Shown: in pieces, positions 22,509 through 34,000 of the stretch | Layout: the number at the start of each line of letters is the position of its first letter | Position numbering within the stretch: the stretch's first letter is position 1 | DNA from: Aplidium turbinatum | Taxonomy: Eukaryota; Chordata; Ascidiacea; Aplousobranchia; Polyclinidae | Reading direction: 5' to 3' | DNA: 64,000 bases | NCBI GenBank assembly: GCA_918807975.1 | Contig: OU964922.1 | Coordinates: 2,914,001-2,978,000, forward strand | Notes under the pieces: model-generated | Told to the model about the DNA's origin: nothing | Databases searched by the model: none | Seen by the model: only the letters and a program-made list of their open reading frames with translations | Made by a program: the position numbers and the translations under genes

Positions 22509-23054
22509 AAAATATTATCGCCGTCACCGTAAACGCAAACGTTCGAAAAACTATACGCCGTATGCCTCAACGTAACTTGTAAAAAACGTTGGCGGCGTCA
22601 GCGCATACACTAGCGTAAACTCATTTTGTTTGCAAGGTGCCAAACATTCACACGGTATAAACTACTCGAAACAAACAAGTTTTATTTTGAATTTCCACGA
22701 AGAAACACAAGCATCTGAAAGTGTTCATCTGACATTTTTCTGCGTTTCGGTTTCAATATGTCTTTGCCCATTGAAAACATTCTTTCAACTGCAGCACTGG
22801 AAGGTATTGGCGTGTCGTTGCGTAACGTGCAAGACGTCAACATTTTGCAATTTGATAAAAAAAAATGCAAACAGCTAGGCATTAAAAAGCATACGCTGAC
22901 GCAATACGCAAAAAAACGCGAAAACTTTACGGCGTAGCCTCAAGCGACAACTATCCAAAAAAATGTGGCCGTAAGCGTTAGCGTAAACAAAAAGTCTACG
23001 CCGCAAGTCTAGGGCGTATAATTTGTGGCGTATACGTAAATCTATGCAAATGTG

Positions 23055-23698
23055 GTGGCACTAGAGCCAAAGAAACAAATGCAGTAACTTTCAAGCTCTC
23101 AGTCACTATAACAGATCTAAGCAGCTGGGTGGCACTTGCAAAATCCTCAGCATATTTTACATAATGAAAGACAACTGTGGTTTCTTTAAAAACAGTTACA
23201 AATCTAGAAGGTAGATGCGCATCTTCCAGTTTGGCTTTAAGTGATGCAAAGTTATCAATAACGTCTTGCTGAAGCAAGCGCTGATTTTGCAGCTGGATTC
23301 TTTCATTTTCTACATAACGCCTTGCTGACGCAGTAGTAGCAAAAGTAGCACGGGCTGAAGAAGATGGTTTCGAAAGGTATCCTGGCAATTCTGGAAATAC
23401 TTTTGGAACAGCAGCGGATTTTATGCTTAAGCGCTTTAACTCTTGCGTGTCTCTCGCAAGACGTCTATTCTTGCGAATATCTGAAAAAACCTGTATAAAA
23501 TCCTCTTTGTGAAAATGTTTTGCACACACTTTATGTGTATCTGTCACAGTCCAATCTTTACGAGGAATAGCTTTAACTCAACTTTCTCGTAATTTTGCAT
23601 CTTTGAAAAATCCAAAATGATGTTGTTTTAGTGGTATCAACTTTCATAGTAGAGAAGAAACCAGTCTTGCAACCAGGTACACAACATTTAAACCCCAT
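23055..23698 (-). mobile_element. P-element copy 2, THAP-domain piece
   Basis: The minus strand begins at 23698 with MGFKCCVPGCKTGFF, a THAP start with both first Cys residues. After a frame change it continues VKAIPRKDWTVTDTHK and VCAKHFHKEDF. The block 23547 to about 23055 then follows the copy 1 protein closely (FVTVFKETTVVFHYVKY, compare FVTVVEERLVTFHYIKH). It ends at the hAT insertion. The two P-element copies are diverged paralogues, not recent duplicates. Confidence 0.8.
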
Positions 23699-24080
23699 AG
23701 TCTCAGAAGGGAGGTATTGTTTTCAAAGTAGAATATTAAATTTTACTTGCAATAAAGTATTAGCTTGAAAGAAATAAAATGTACATACTACTAATTATTA
23801 CTGTATATGTAAAATTGTTCATATGTGTCTTTCAGACCCTGAAAGTCACATAGAAAAACTTAATCCTATCAGTTGTGTCGGAGCACCCAATCTCAACTAA
23901 ATGCCACCAATGAGTACAATGACATAATGGGCTTAATACCTTGCTAAAATGAGTGCTTATTGGCCAAGATGTGCCGCTTAATAACAATTGTGGGCCGTTG
24001 ATTTTGCAATGTTGACCGATAAAATTATTTAGCCCGGTTTTTCTTTTAAGTGCAGGGCCATTTTGAAGTCCCAGTTCGCC
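23699..24080. other. unassigned, 5' flank of P-element copy 2
   Basis: No gene or named repeat seen. Confidence 0.3.
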
Positions 24081-24500
24081 CTTGCCACTAGGTTACCATA
24101 CCAGTTCGTATGCTTCTATGTGTATCGTACATAGCATTATCGCTGGCAATTTATTTCTATTCTTTCATTTCAATGCTTATATTAACCACTCTGTCCCTGC
24201 AAGTATAGACGCAACTTTTTGTTGCTTAACGTTGGAACAGCGTTTATATATACAGTTTGTATGCTTCGGTGAATTCCCTGAAGCTTCTGTTATCTATCAG
24301 ACATAGTTTAGCTTCAATAAATCATCGTTATGGATCTGTTTTCCCAGCGAAAAGCAGGTCTGCTTACAAGCAGTTTTGAAAAGTCTGTTCAAACTGACTA
24401 TTCATATATTCAATGAGTCTTTTCACATTGATTCAAGGCCTGGACACGTTGAATCCACGTAAAACATGCTGATTACACCACGCCGGCTGGATTGCCCAGC
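24081..24500 (+). repeat. dispersed repeat shared with 55860-56225
   Basis: A segment reading TTAGCTTCAATAAATCATCG followed by TTAC.AGCA.TTTTGA recurs at 56070-56140 with similar spacing. Both copies end in sequence built around ATTGATTCAA and TTGAATC. Class unknown; it may be a MITE or SINE-like element. Confidence 0.45.
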
Positions 24501-24639
24501 TGAAATGGTTTCACATGAGTTCACATTCTTTTGAGGAGTCTCAAAATTAAAAAGCTTGTTTGTTCACAACTGGTTTTAAACAAGTCATTTTACATTGATT
24601 GAAAGCCTGAATACGTTGAATCTGTGGTGCACATGCACA

Positions 24640-24860
24640 TCTTATACACGGTGTCTTTGGCCAGGGCCGTTGTGGAGAATTTAGGCCCCGCGCGTGTTTG
24701 CTGATGAATTCTTGTCTGTTTGTTGTGTAGAATCCGGGATTAGCCGTTTTGGGGTCTGCGATAACGTCTCTTCCCTTTAACAAGTCTGTGTCACTGAGTC
24801 TGCGTAGGTTCCATTCATGTTGTGAATCGAAATTGTTATAGGAGGTAACTTTAGTAAGCC
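24640..24860 (-). other. possible orphan exon
   Basis: The minus strand carries a 118-codon open frame (24903-24547). Its middle looks protein-like (SQHEWNLRRLSDTDLLKGRD, then NPGFYTTNRQEFI), unlike the low-complexity frames around it. The TTNRQ pattern recalls short ciliary microtubule-associated proteins, but that is only an impression. No matching neighbouring exons were found. Confidence 0.25.
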
Positions 24861-26430
24861 TACAGTAAATGGAGGAAAAATTGTAAGCACCCAATGCAGG
24901 CAATGAAAATAGCTCAACAAAGTATTAAATCCATTCCGAACCTTTTGCAATGCAAAGTTATGGACCATACAATCAAATAATAGAATTTTTGCGAGGTCTA
25001 ATTTGATGGACAACAATGCATAAACTGATTGCGAAGAAAGGCGTTCTTCCCGGCTATCAGCACAAGGCTGATTACTCACTAGCACAGCGACGAGCAGCAG
25101 TAACGCTTCGCTAACCAGAACGGTGTAGCTTCCACGCTAGCCATTGAGACCTCCAATGCATAAACTGATTATTCGGATTTACCTAGATTTAAATTAGCAA
25201 TTTCTTTATCGTACATTCATTTGATAATATCTGGTTGTCTGAAATAAAAAACAAACTGATTACAAAGTATTCTCATGTAAAAGTATGTAGCAGTTTTAAG
25301 GTCTTTCTAGGCTAGTGCATAATTCTCCAGTGAGCGCGCTTTGACACAGGCATCAATTTAACGTTTCTACTTTTGTTACGTTACATAAAATTAAGAAACA
25401 TCGTTGTCTAAGAAAAGTTAATTTGCGCGAACAACGCGATAAGAGAAAAAACAAAATCATGTTGCGGTCAAAAATAACCGCTAGTCTGTTTAGTGTTGAT
25501 GGATCTTAAAAAGACCCGGTAATCCAAGCACACAATATTTTTGTGCAAAATCCCTCTATCTCCTCAGCTGAAATTGAGGTTAGCGCAATAGTAGATTAAA
25601 ACGAGAAAAGAAGTTTTCTTCAGAATTAAACATTTATATTAACTTACGGTACCCAATACGGAAGCATTGGAACAATATGTTGTGCCAAACCGGTTTGAAT
25701 TTTTCAGAATTATTCAGCACCAGCCAAGTCATTAATGTACTTACAAGTTTGATTGACAAATGTGAAACAGTTTTTGTTTTTGTTAATGAAATAAATTGTA
25801 CCGTAGTTTATGTTTTTCAAAGTGCCTTTTTAAGCTTAGTCAATACTTACAGAGAGCAGAAGCTAGTGAAATCAATCAGAATTGAATTCAGAGTTCAGAC
25901 CAATTCATTACAATTAAAGCCATCGATTTAAAAATCGGCTTAGTTGCACAATTTCATTGAATAAATTCTTCCATTGTTATTTTGCAAAATTAATGAAGAA
26001 GCACTTACATACTATGGTTTGCTTGAGCCTTGAGCATATGAAATTGTTGCAAAATGAACAAGTGAAATCCATTATTTTACAGGTTGAAAAGCACTAGCTT
26101 AAAGCATTTAATTGTCTTTGTAATTTGGAATGACAACATGCCTTTTGGTGACGTTTAGCAATCTGTGTGAAGAGCATCTGTTACTAGCCTTTCATTGAAA
26201 CGAAAGTGTTTGTAATCTTTTGTTCGACCCTAGCGGTGGTTTCGTTATAATAATACATCACTTGAATTTGTAAATATTGGCGCAATTGTTTTCATAAAAA
26301 CGGACTGCATGTGCTTATAAAAGTGTAATTTGTACTAGCCGTTTTTCACTCAAAGCTAATAGCTTACAACAAAAGAAAATTCCATTAACTATTGAAAAAA
26401 TGATTGAGGAGTTGATACGGTGATTCATGG
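24861..26430. other. upstream spacer of gene 2, unassigned
   Basis: AT-rich. Short open frames (for example 25677-25931) lack any domain signature. I see no repeat that I can name. Confidence 0.35.
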
Positions 26431-26824
26431 CCACCTGGAGATGCGGCCTGATTTGTCACATTTTGCAGATTTTGATTACAGGTACTGCTAGTGCTTGACT
26501 GACATTTTTTGAGATGTTTTTACTTTATGACATAAAACTTTTTTGTTACTTAGTGGAAGCAGTAGCAAATGAGAAAAAGTAAGTTGAAAAACGCTAAATC
26601 AGACTGTTATTGAAAATTAACAGTCTGACTAAAATCTTCGAAATCAAATTTTCTTTGATTTTCAACATGTGAGGGTGTTAAAACCTATTGTGTCATCTGG
26701 GCAAAAGAATAAAGAAAGCGTAAAAATCTAATTTTTAGAAAAATTTATTTAATCGTTCGCCCAAAGTTAGAAAAACCTGGAAATTTCTGCAAAATGTGAC
26801 AAATCAGGCCGTAGCTTTAGGTGG
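26431..26824. mobile_element. MITE with about 40-bp terminal inverted repeats
   Basis: CCACCTGGAGATGCGGCCTG and the following GATTTGTCACATTTTGCAG at the left reappear inverted at 26779-26824. The centre has a second inverted pair (CAGACTGTTA / TAACAGTCTG). Flanks TGATTCAT and TGATTGCAT may be an imperfect 8-bp duplication. There is no coding capacity. A related terminus is at 16169. Confidence 0.7.
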
Positions 26825-27409
26825 TGATTGCATTGTTAATTTAAGAGCTATAGTTTGTATCGGAGAAATAATTTTCTAAATAACTAGGGTTTCAATAACA
26901 GTGAGTTTATTTATCACATATTAAAGCATGTGCTTAAGTATGCGTTCGAGAGCAAAAAACATTCTTAGCTTTCAATCTAAGTAAAAAGCCAAACAGAACG
27001 ATTAGCAGCAATTTTGCTTGTCTTGGTTCCATTGTCCAAGCACTTAAAGCTAATTTGTAGCAAGATATCTAGAACGGAAAATACTAGTTGATTTTTGTAA
27101 ACTGGTAAAATAGATGAACTTGCATTGAAACCCTAATTATTTAGACAAGAAAGACCAGAAAGGAAGATAAACATAGACTGGACACTTGGGGAGCAATGAT
27201 GAAAGGTATGACTTTAGGCACCAACATAACTTTATCTGAATAAGCTTAACTGAAGATGATCTAGCTGCTAACTGATCGAAATCGATTTTTAGCTGTTTAT
27301 GATTGGACTGACTCATGTGAAAATAAATTCGTTTGTATAATTTCAGATATCAACAAAAGATAAAGGTAATATAGAAAATGAGACAGAAATACGATTACAA
27401 GGAGGAATG
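26825..27409. other. unassigned spacer
   Basis: No domain or repeat recognised; the last 250 bases may be a very decayed upstream part of the LINE fragment that follows. Confidence 0.3.
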
Positions 27410-27790
27410 AGTGAAAGTACCAGAGTTTAAATACCTTGATTGGTCAGTCTATGAACACGTGACAGAGAGGTGAAGGAGATGTTAAGTAGGATGGAGAGCA
27501 TGGAAGAAAATAACAGCAGTAGTAATCTGTGACCGAAAGGTGCCGGAAAAGCTCAAGGAAAAACTTTATAAGACTAGCAATGTAGATAGGATGCAGGCAG
27601 TTATTTTGAAGAAAATAAAAGAAGGAAAAATGCAATTGACTGAAATGGAAATGCTCCGATGGTCTATGTGGTTGACAAAGTAGGACCGAGAAAGAAATAA
27701 AATCATCAGAAAACGAATGCAAATCGGAGAGCTGGAAGATAAGCTGAGAGAAACACGTCTTGAATGATTGAGGCAGGTGGTAAGGAGAAA
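27410..27790 (+). mobile_element. RTE-like LINE, C-terminal remnant
   Basis: In shifting frames the plus strand reads EVKEMLSRMESMEE, then CDRKVPEKLKEKLYKT, MQLTEMEMLRWS, DRERNKIIRKRM and DKLRETRLE. These are in the order of the RT thumb and C-terminus of RTE/BovB LINEs (VPEKLKGKLYKT, EMRMLRWMCG, KLRERRLRW). It has several stops and frame changes, so it is old. It ends about 240 bp before the start codon of gene 2. Confidence 0.7.
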
Positions 27791-27997
27791 CTGATGTTTA
27801 TACACATTTATTAACATCGCTAAGACGTCTTTTTGCTGTTGATTTGTTTACAAACATGAATAATTGGTTTGCAGATGTTTGTGCAATTGGCTACCATGTG
27901 ATGTAATATTTGCATTTTGTGTAGTTGCAATAAATTAAAGTTGTATAGTGTATAATAACCTGACTTTTTCCCAAGTCATTCAAAATATTCAGTATTG

Positions 27998-28003
27998 TAT
28001 AAA
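27998..28003 (+). promoter_or_regulatory. TATA box of gene 2
   Basis: TATAAA lies 28 bases before the ATG at 28031. A start site at the usual 25-30 bases would fall at or next to the ATG. Either the leader is very short, or the mRNA is trans-spliced, or the box is fortuitous. Confidence 0.35.
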
Positions 28004-28030
28004 TGCAACAGTGCAATACTATTCAATATA

Positions 28031-28076
28031 ATGAGCTACCTACATTTGATTTTGGATTTGATTTGCATAATCTTTG
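28031..28076 (+). CDS. gene 2 exon 1: signal peptide
   Basis: ATG opens MSYLHLILDLICIIF, a short hydrophobic signal sequence, and ends at a consensus donor (TTTG|GTAAGT) in phase 1. The next Ig exon at 40145 also starts in phase 1, giving a Val at the junction. The intervening intron would be 12 kb. Confidence 0.6.
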
Positions 28077-31000
28077 GTAAGTAAACTAATTATATTGAGA
28101 TTTTAAAAAGTTAAAAACGGTAATCAACTACACTGGTCAAGAAAACTGTTTTTGTATGTATTTTTGTTTTGTTTAAAGGTTCGAGATGTGAGAGCCGTTT
28201 TTATTTATTTTGAGGCCCCTGATTACCAAAATGCACTTGTTTTTTTCGACTTGGATTTAGTTTTTTAGATACAAAAAAATCGCTTTTTTTCCTCAGTTGT
28301 GAGCACCCATTCACTAAACGTCGTGTCGTTAATTACACAATCACTGAATTTCACATCATTGCAGAATTCCTAAGTTAAAGTTTGAAAAATAACAAATTGT
28401 TACCTATAACCACCGATGCCAGACCCTTTTTAGATTTCTACCACAATGCCAAAATTCAGTCTATTATTTGTAGGCTATGGTAATAATAGCTATGCGCGAA
28501 GCGATACTTACAAATACATTATTGGCAGCTTGTACTGTTTATGCAACAGCAACACTAGGGTGCGGCTGATGCCGTGTAAAATTTAAAACTTGATCGTAGC
28601 AACCCTAACCTTTTTTAGAGGTGATGCTTGGTGTAAAAAGCTTAAATATAAAGTTTCAGAAAAATTGAATAAGGTCTAGGGCAGGGGTCGGCAACCTTTC
28701 GTATTCAGTGTGCCAGTTTATGAATAATATCAAAATATCAACAACTCGCGTGCCAAACATTTTTGTATGTTTGGTTTTGTACTGGCAACTATCTGATGTT
28801 AAAATTAACCCTTTGAGGACCAATGGTACACCCGTGTACCATTGGTCCTCAAAGAGTTAAACAGTAAAGTTGACTGAGTTAACAGACACGAAACAAATTT
28901 GTTTTATTAAGTTTATTGGAAAACATCGAACGCAGTCAAAAGAGTCGCTTTTTAATAAGTTGAAAATTAGCATCTTTATACCAAATTGGTAACCCTGCTT
29001 GACCGAGGCCTCCAAAAACGCTGCTCCTCAATGAAATAACTACGAATTAGGTAAAAATCTTAAACATGATACAATTTTTACATAAACGTTATATTATATT
29101 AAAAAAAAAGTAGCCCAATTGGGCGCCAGCCATAAAAGCGCGCTCAACGCGAATTTTTGGCGCCTGGAGAAATCAAAAGTAGCCCTACTGGAAAATCTGG
29201 CAACCCTACTGGAAATGTGTGCAACCATTTAGTTAGCGCTAGTGTTAATGATGTAATAATAATGTTAGTGATGCAATGGTTGCACTTTCTTAAGGTGCTA
29301 TAACGTGCGCGTCAAATCATTTGGCGTGCCGTGAAAAATCATCTCGCGTGCCACAAGTGGCACGCGTGCCAGGGGTTGCCGACCCCTGGTCTAGGGGGTC
29401 CAGATTGCAATCAAACTTTATAGGATTATCGATTTTGCCAAATTTCAATTTTGACATCAAGTTGAGTGATTTATGTTTAAAAAAATTTGAGTGATTTTTA
29501 TATTTTCATTGTTCATGTGAGCTAATTTTTGTAAATCATTGCAAATTATAGTTTTTATGCTGTGAACAGCAGCTAAGGTTTCACTTAGAACCAGTGTGTC
29601 AATTTAGGGGTAATTTTGCATACTTCGTGCAACGGAAGTTCTGAAATTTCTAAGTTTCTAAATTTGCAAACTTTCTAAGTTTGCCATAATTAGAAAGTCG
29701 TAAAGAAAGACAGTATTAGACTTTAAGTCTCCAGAAGTTTTCCATCCCAATGTAAAGCACTAGCAGCAGGTGGTGACTATGCGGAGAGAATTTTTCTGAA
29801 ATATGTTGCGCTGTTTCAACTCTGTATCTGTGTAACTGAGATGGATAGAGATTTAGCTTCGAAGCATCTCCAGAACAGGCTTGAACCATAGAATGGAGAG
29901 TAACAAATAAGGCAGTTGGACAGTTGGTGTAATGCTGTTTCTGATTGCTGCAGAGACTAATCCTGGAGATTTGATTATGTCATGAATATAATGAATAGAT
30001 TTCATCATTATGAATATAAGCAATTTCGTAACAAACTAACTCGCATAAAAACTAAAACGAAAAAGGCTTATTACAAAGAAATATTCAAATTGGGTAGAAG
30101 TTCCTCAGATACTTGGAAAACTATCAACAAAATAATACGTAAACAAAACAAAACTAATAAATTACCATCCAAAATCTCGCTTAACAATCACACAACTACA
30201 GAAAAACCAGAAGAAATCTGGGAGGAAATGAATAACTATTTTGTGAATATTGGTCATAAGTTAGCCAAAGGTAAACAAATAAGCACAAATGACAGAAATA
30301 TTCTAAAAAATGGACGGTCTAGCCCTGTTACTTCCGTCAGCCTGCAACCAACAGATAATAACGAAGTAATAAATATAATTGATAACCTCAAACATAACAA
30401 GTCCCCAGGATACGACGACATTCCCTTGACTATTATAAAGAGCTCCAAGTTCTTAATAGCTCCTTATCTTACCTGAGTCTTAAATAACTGTATGATTAGT
30501 GGACACTATCCTGAAGCTTTGAAAATAGCCAAAGTCATACCTATCTATAAATTAGGCTCCAAGCAGGAACCTCAGAATTACAGACCGATATCAATTTTAT
30601 CGCCTTTCAACAAAATATTTGAGACAATCATTCACAAACGCTTGGCAAATTTCTGGGAAAAATATAAACTCTTCTCCCCTTTGCAATTTGGATTTCGCAA
30701 AAACTACTCAACCAATTTAGCAATTACTCACTTCCATGAAAATATCACAAGTGAACTAAACAATAATCACATTGCGTGTTCAGTGTTTATAGATCTCAAA
30801 AAAGCATTCGATACAGTTAATCACAAAATCTTAATTGACAAGTTGAATCATTATGGCGTAAAGGGAAACGTTAAAAACCTTATTCATTCCTATCTAACCA
30901 ATAGGCAGCAATATGTACATGGCGGGGAAATCAACTCTTCTCGCTCAAATATTACTATTGGAGCTCCTCAGGGCAGTGTACTTGGCCCCTTTTTGTTTTC

Positions 31001-34000
31001 AGTTTACATAAACGATCTTCCCGATGCAACTAATTTGAAAACTCTACTCTATGCTGATGACACAGTTCTCTATTTGGCTCAAAAAACTACCAGCAACCTC
31101 CAGCCGATAATGAATAAAGAATTATGTAAACTCTACACTTGGCTTGATAACAATCAGTTGACACTCAACTTGAGTAAAACTAACTACATACTCTTTAACA
31201 ATAAAAAGACTACACTCTCCGATATGCAAATAAAATTAAGTGATGCAATAACACAAGGGAACACAATTTTTGTTGACTTCGATCTAATAATTGTTTTTGA
31301 CTAACTTTTGGGCGCTGAATCCAAAAATGGCATCAGTTTTTCTCTATCACGTCAAGTTTATGAGCTAGGTACCCACCACTTTGTCTCATAGCCCACAAAA
31401 AGTACAACATTTAAAACATCTGCATTTATTGTATAAAACGTTTTAAGAACTACAAGCAACCGAAAGTAACTCCATGGTTTTCAAATAAACATTTGTACAG
31501 CTCTATTCTGTTCCTTAAAACGGATATTGCTTCTGCAGAACAAATAAAGTGAGAGTTTTAGGGCAATAATTTACGCTTGTAGCTTTTCCTGGCATGTTCA
31601 AGCTATGGGCAGTCTCGCTTAATATTCCAGCATCAGTCAGTCAGCATATATAATTATATAAGTCCCAGCATCTTCCCTGATATCTTTCTTCCATCACTTT
31701 CAGATCTTGGTAGAATCTTTCTCCTTGCTCATCGCTTACTGCACAAAGGCTTTCCGGGAAATTAGCAAGATGGTTATGCAAAAAATGCATCTTGATTTCC
31801 ATGTTGCAGCCGAGTTGTTTGTAGCTTTCCAATAGCTTCTGAACAATTTCGATATAATTCTCTGCCCGTATATTCCCAAGAAATCCCTTGACAAGGTTTT
31901 TAAATGATAACCATGTATTTTTTCCAATTCTTACATTGAACCACTGAAACGTTCATCTTTGATGAGTTGCCGAATTTGTGGACAATCAAATACCTGTACA
32001 CCAGCCTTAATTTTTTGTATTGACAGGCCAGGAAAAGCCAAAACGAGGTAATTGAAACAGCTGCTTTCAGTTGACAATGGTTTAACGAATTGCTTTATTA
32101 GGCCGAGCTTTATATGCAGAGGTGGGAAAATAATTTTCTCCCTGTCAACAAGTGGCTCATGTAGAATATTAGGATCACCAGGTTTAAGGTCAGATCTCGG
32201 TCACAAAGCTACAGTCACTTTGAAAGTACGGTAAAAACGCACACTTGTTTTCGATTGAAAGTGTGATACCTTCGCTCCTTTTCCAAGTAAACTTTTCTCA
32301 TTTAGTCTGGATGCTAAGAGTTCCGAAGCTTTTTTTCCTAGTCCCAAATCATTCACCTCATGGTGATGGAATACTCCACGTTCTGAATCATCTTCAATTG
32401 CAACATCTTTATTATTAGGCCTACCATCACTAAAACATTTATCATGATCTAAATCTTTGAGCGTAGGTGTTTGAACGAAAAGTGGAACTGGGATTTTAGC
32501 TGAATGAGGCACTGGACGTATAGCTGATGGAAGACTTAAATACTCAATATTACGTTTCTTTTTCTTTTTATACCCTGAAGTTTGCACCAAGCAAAAGTAA
32601 CAGTCTGTGTAATGATCTTTAGGCTCTCGCCAAACCATGGGTATACCGAATGCCAATTTGTCACGTGTTCCCTTGGTCTACTTTCGCAAACTCTCGATGC
32701 ACTGCTTGCATACCTTGTGGGGTGCCCAAGACTTATCTTGAACACCAAGTTTTATTTTAAAATGTGCAAAGTAGACTTGTTTGACAAATGCACTGAAGTC
32801 TTTTCTTTGGCTAGGAATAGTAAAACTTCCGCAAATATAGCAAAAGGAATCCGGGATATTTAGACACTGACAACGAAAAACAGCAGACGCAGACATGATG
32901 GTATTCTAACAAACAATCATGTAGTACATACATGGTTGAAAGTGGAAAGCAACTAACTTCAATTTTACCATTCTAATCTAGTTTCGTTGGATGATTGCAT
33001 CCTCCAACCAAAAATCGGGGAAATATCATCGACATAAATCGATGCCTGTGCCTTTTTTGCTTAATAATTCAGTTGACCCTCCTTGTAGATAACCTACTTT
33101 ATGATTAACTTGTGCATTCCTATTACGTATGGAAAAGCAATACGGTTAAACTCGTGAAAAGTTGCATATTTTGGATGTATGCTGTAGAGCAAAAACTTGA
33201 CGTGATAGAAGAAAACTGGCGGCATTTTTGAAATCAGCACACCGGAATTAGCCTAAATCAAGTGCAAAATCAAAGTCAACAAAAATTTTTTTCAAAATTG
33301 TTCCCCAGTGTAATTAAAGAAGTTGACCACACGCGCTATTTAGGAATCACAATAGATAACAAACTCAACTGGAATAAACACATTGATAGCCTCTCGAAAA
33401 AACTATCCTCTTCTTCAGGCGTACTGAGTAAACTTAGAAAATTTACTACTAGAAAAGTTCTAATCAATATTTATTATAGCATTGCACACTCGCACCTACA
33501 ATATGGAATTATCAACTGGGGATGCGCACCCACAAAATACTTGAATAGAATTCAAGTTAGACAAAATAAGATAATTAAAATCGTTACAGGAGCATTTGAA
33601 ATGAAAACTAAATTACTGCCACTCTATCAAGAAAATAAAATACTAACTGTTAATTCTACTTATAAACTAGAAATAAGCAAATTTATGTACAAATTTTATA
33701 ATAATAAACTACCGGAAAACTTCAAAACTTTCTTTACACATGTATCATCTATTCATTCGTATAACACCCGACGTTCAAGCTCCAATTCACTTTATACTAA
33801 ACAGGCAAATACCCAATTATTTCAAAAAAGTTTAAAATGCATGGGAATCAAGGTATGGGACAGTTTACCTCAAAATATGAAAAAAAAACATGAAAAAAGG
33901 CTTCAAATTTTTCAGTAAAATGTGCAAAAAACACTTCTTCAATAATCAAGAGCTATAAAAACGACATCCACTACCTGACTATGTTAATTGTTATTATTTT

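Larger units (their letters stand above)
17711..23046. mobile_element. hAT element carrying a gypsy element, inserted in P-element copy 2
   Basis: Flanked by near-identical 8-bp duplications, AAAATGTG (17703-17710) and CAAATGTG (23047-23054). The left end reads CAGTGATGTACGCG; the right end, reversed, reads CATAGATTTACG, an imperfect inverted repeat. Its own DNA is only about 560 bp (17711-17737 and about 22514-23046). The minus strand at 22882-22682 keeps a hAT C-terminal dimerisation motif (SSAAVERMFSMGKDILKPKR), so it is a deletion derivative. Confidence 0.8.

Noticed and set aside
27444-27817. Ser/Phe/His-rich minus-strand frames
   Set aside because: They are the antisense of the LINE remnant on the plus strand, whose block order is recognisable.
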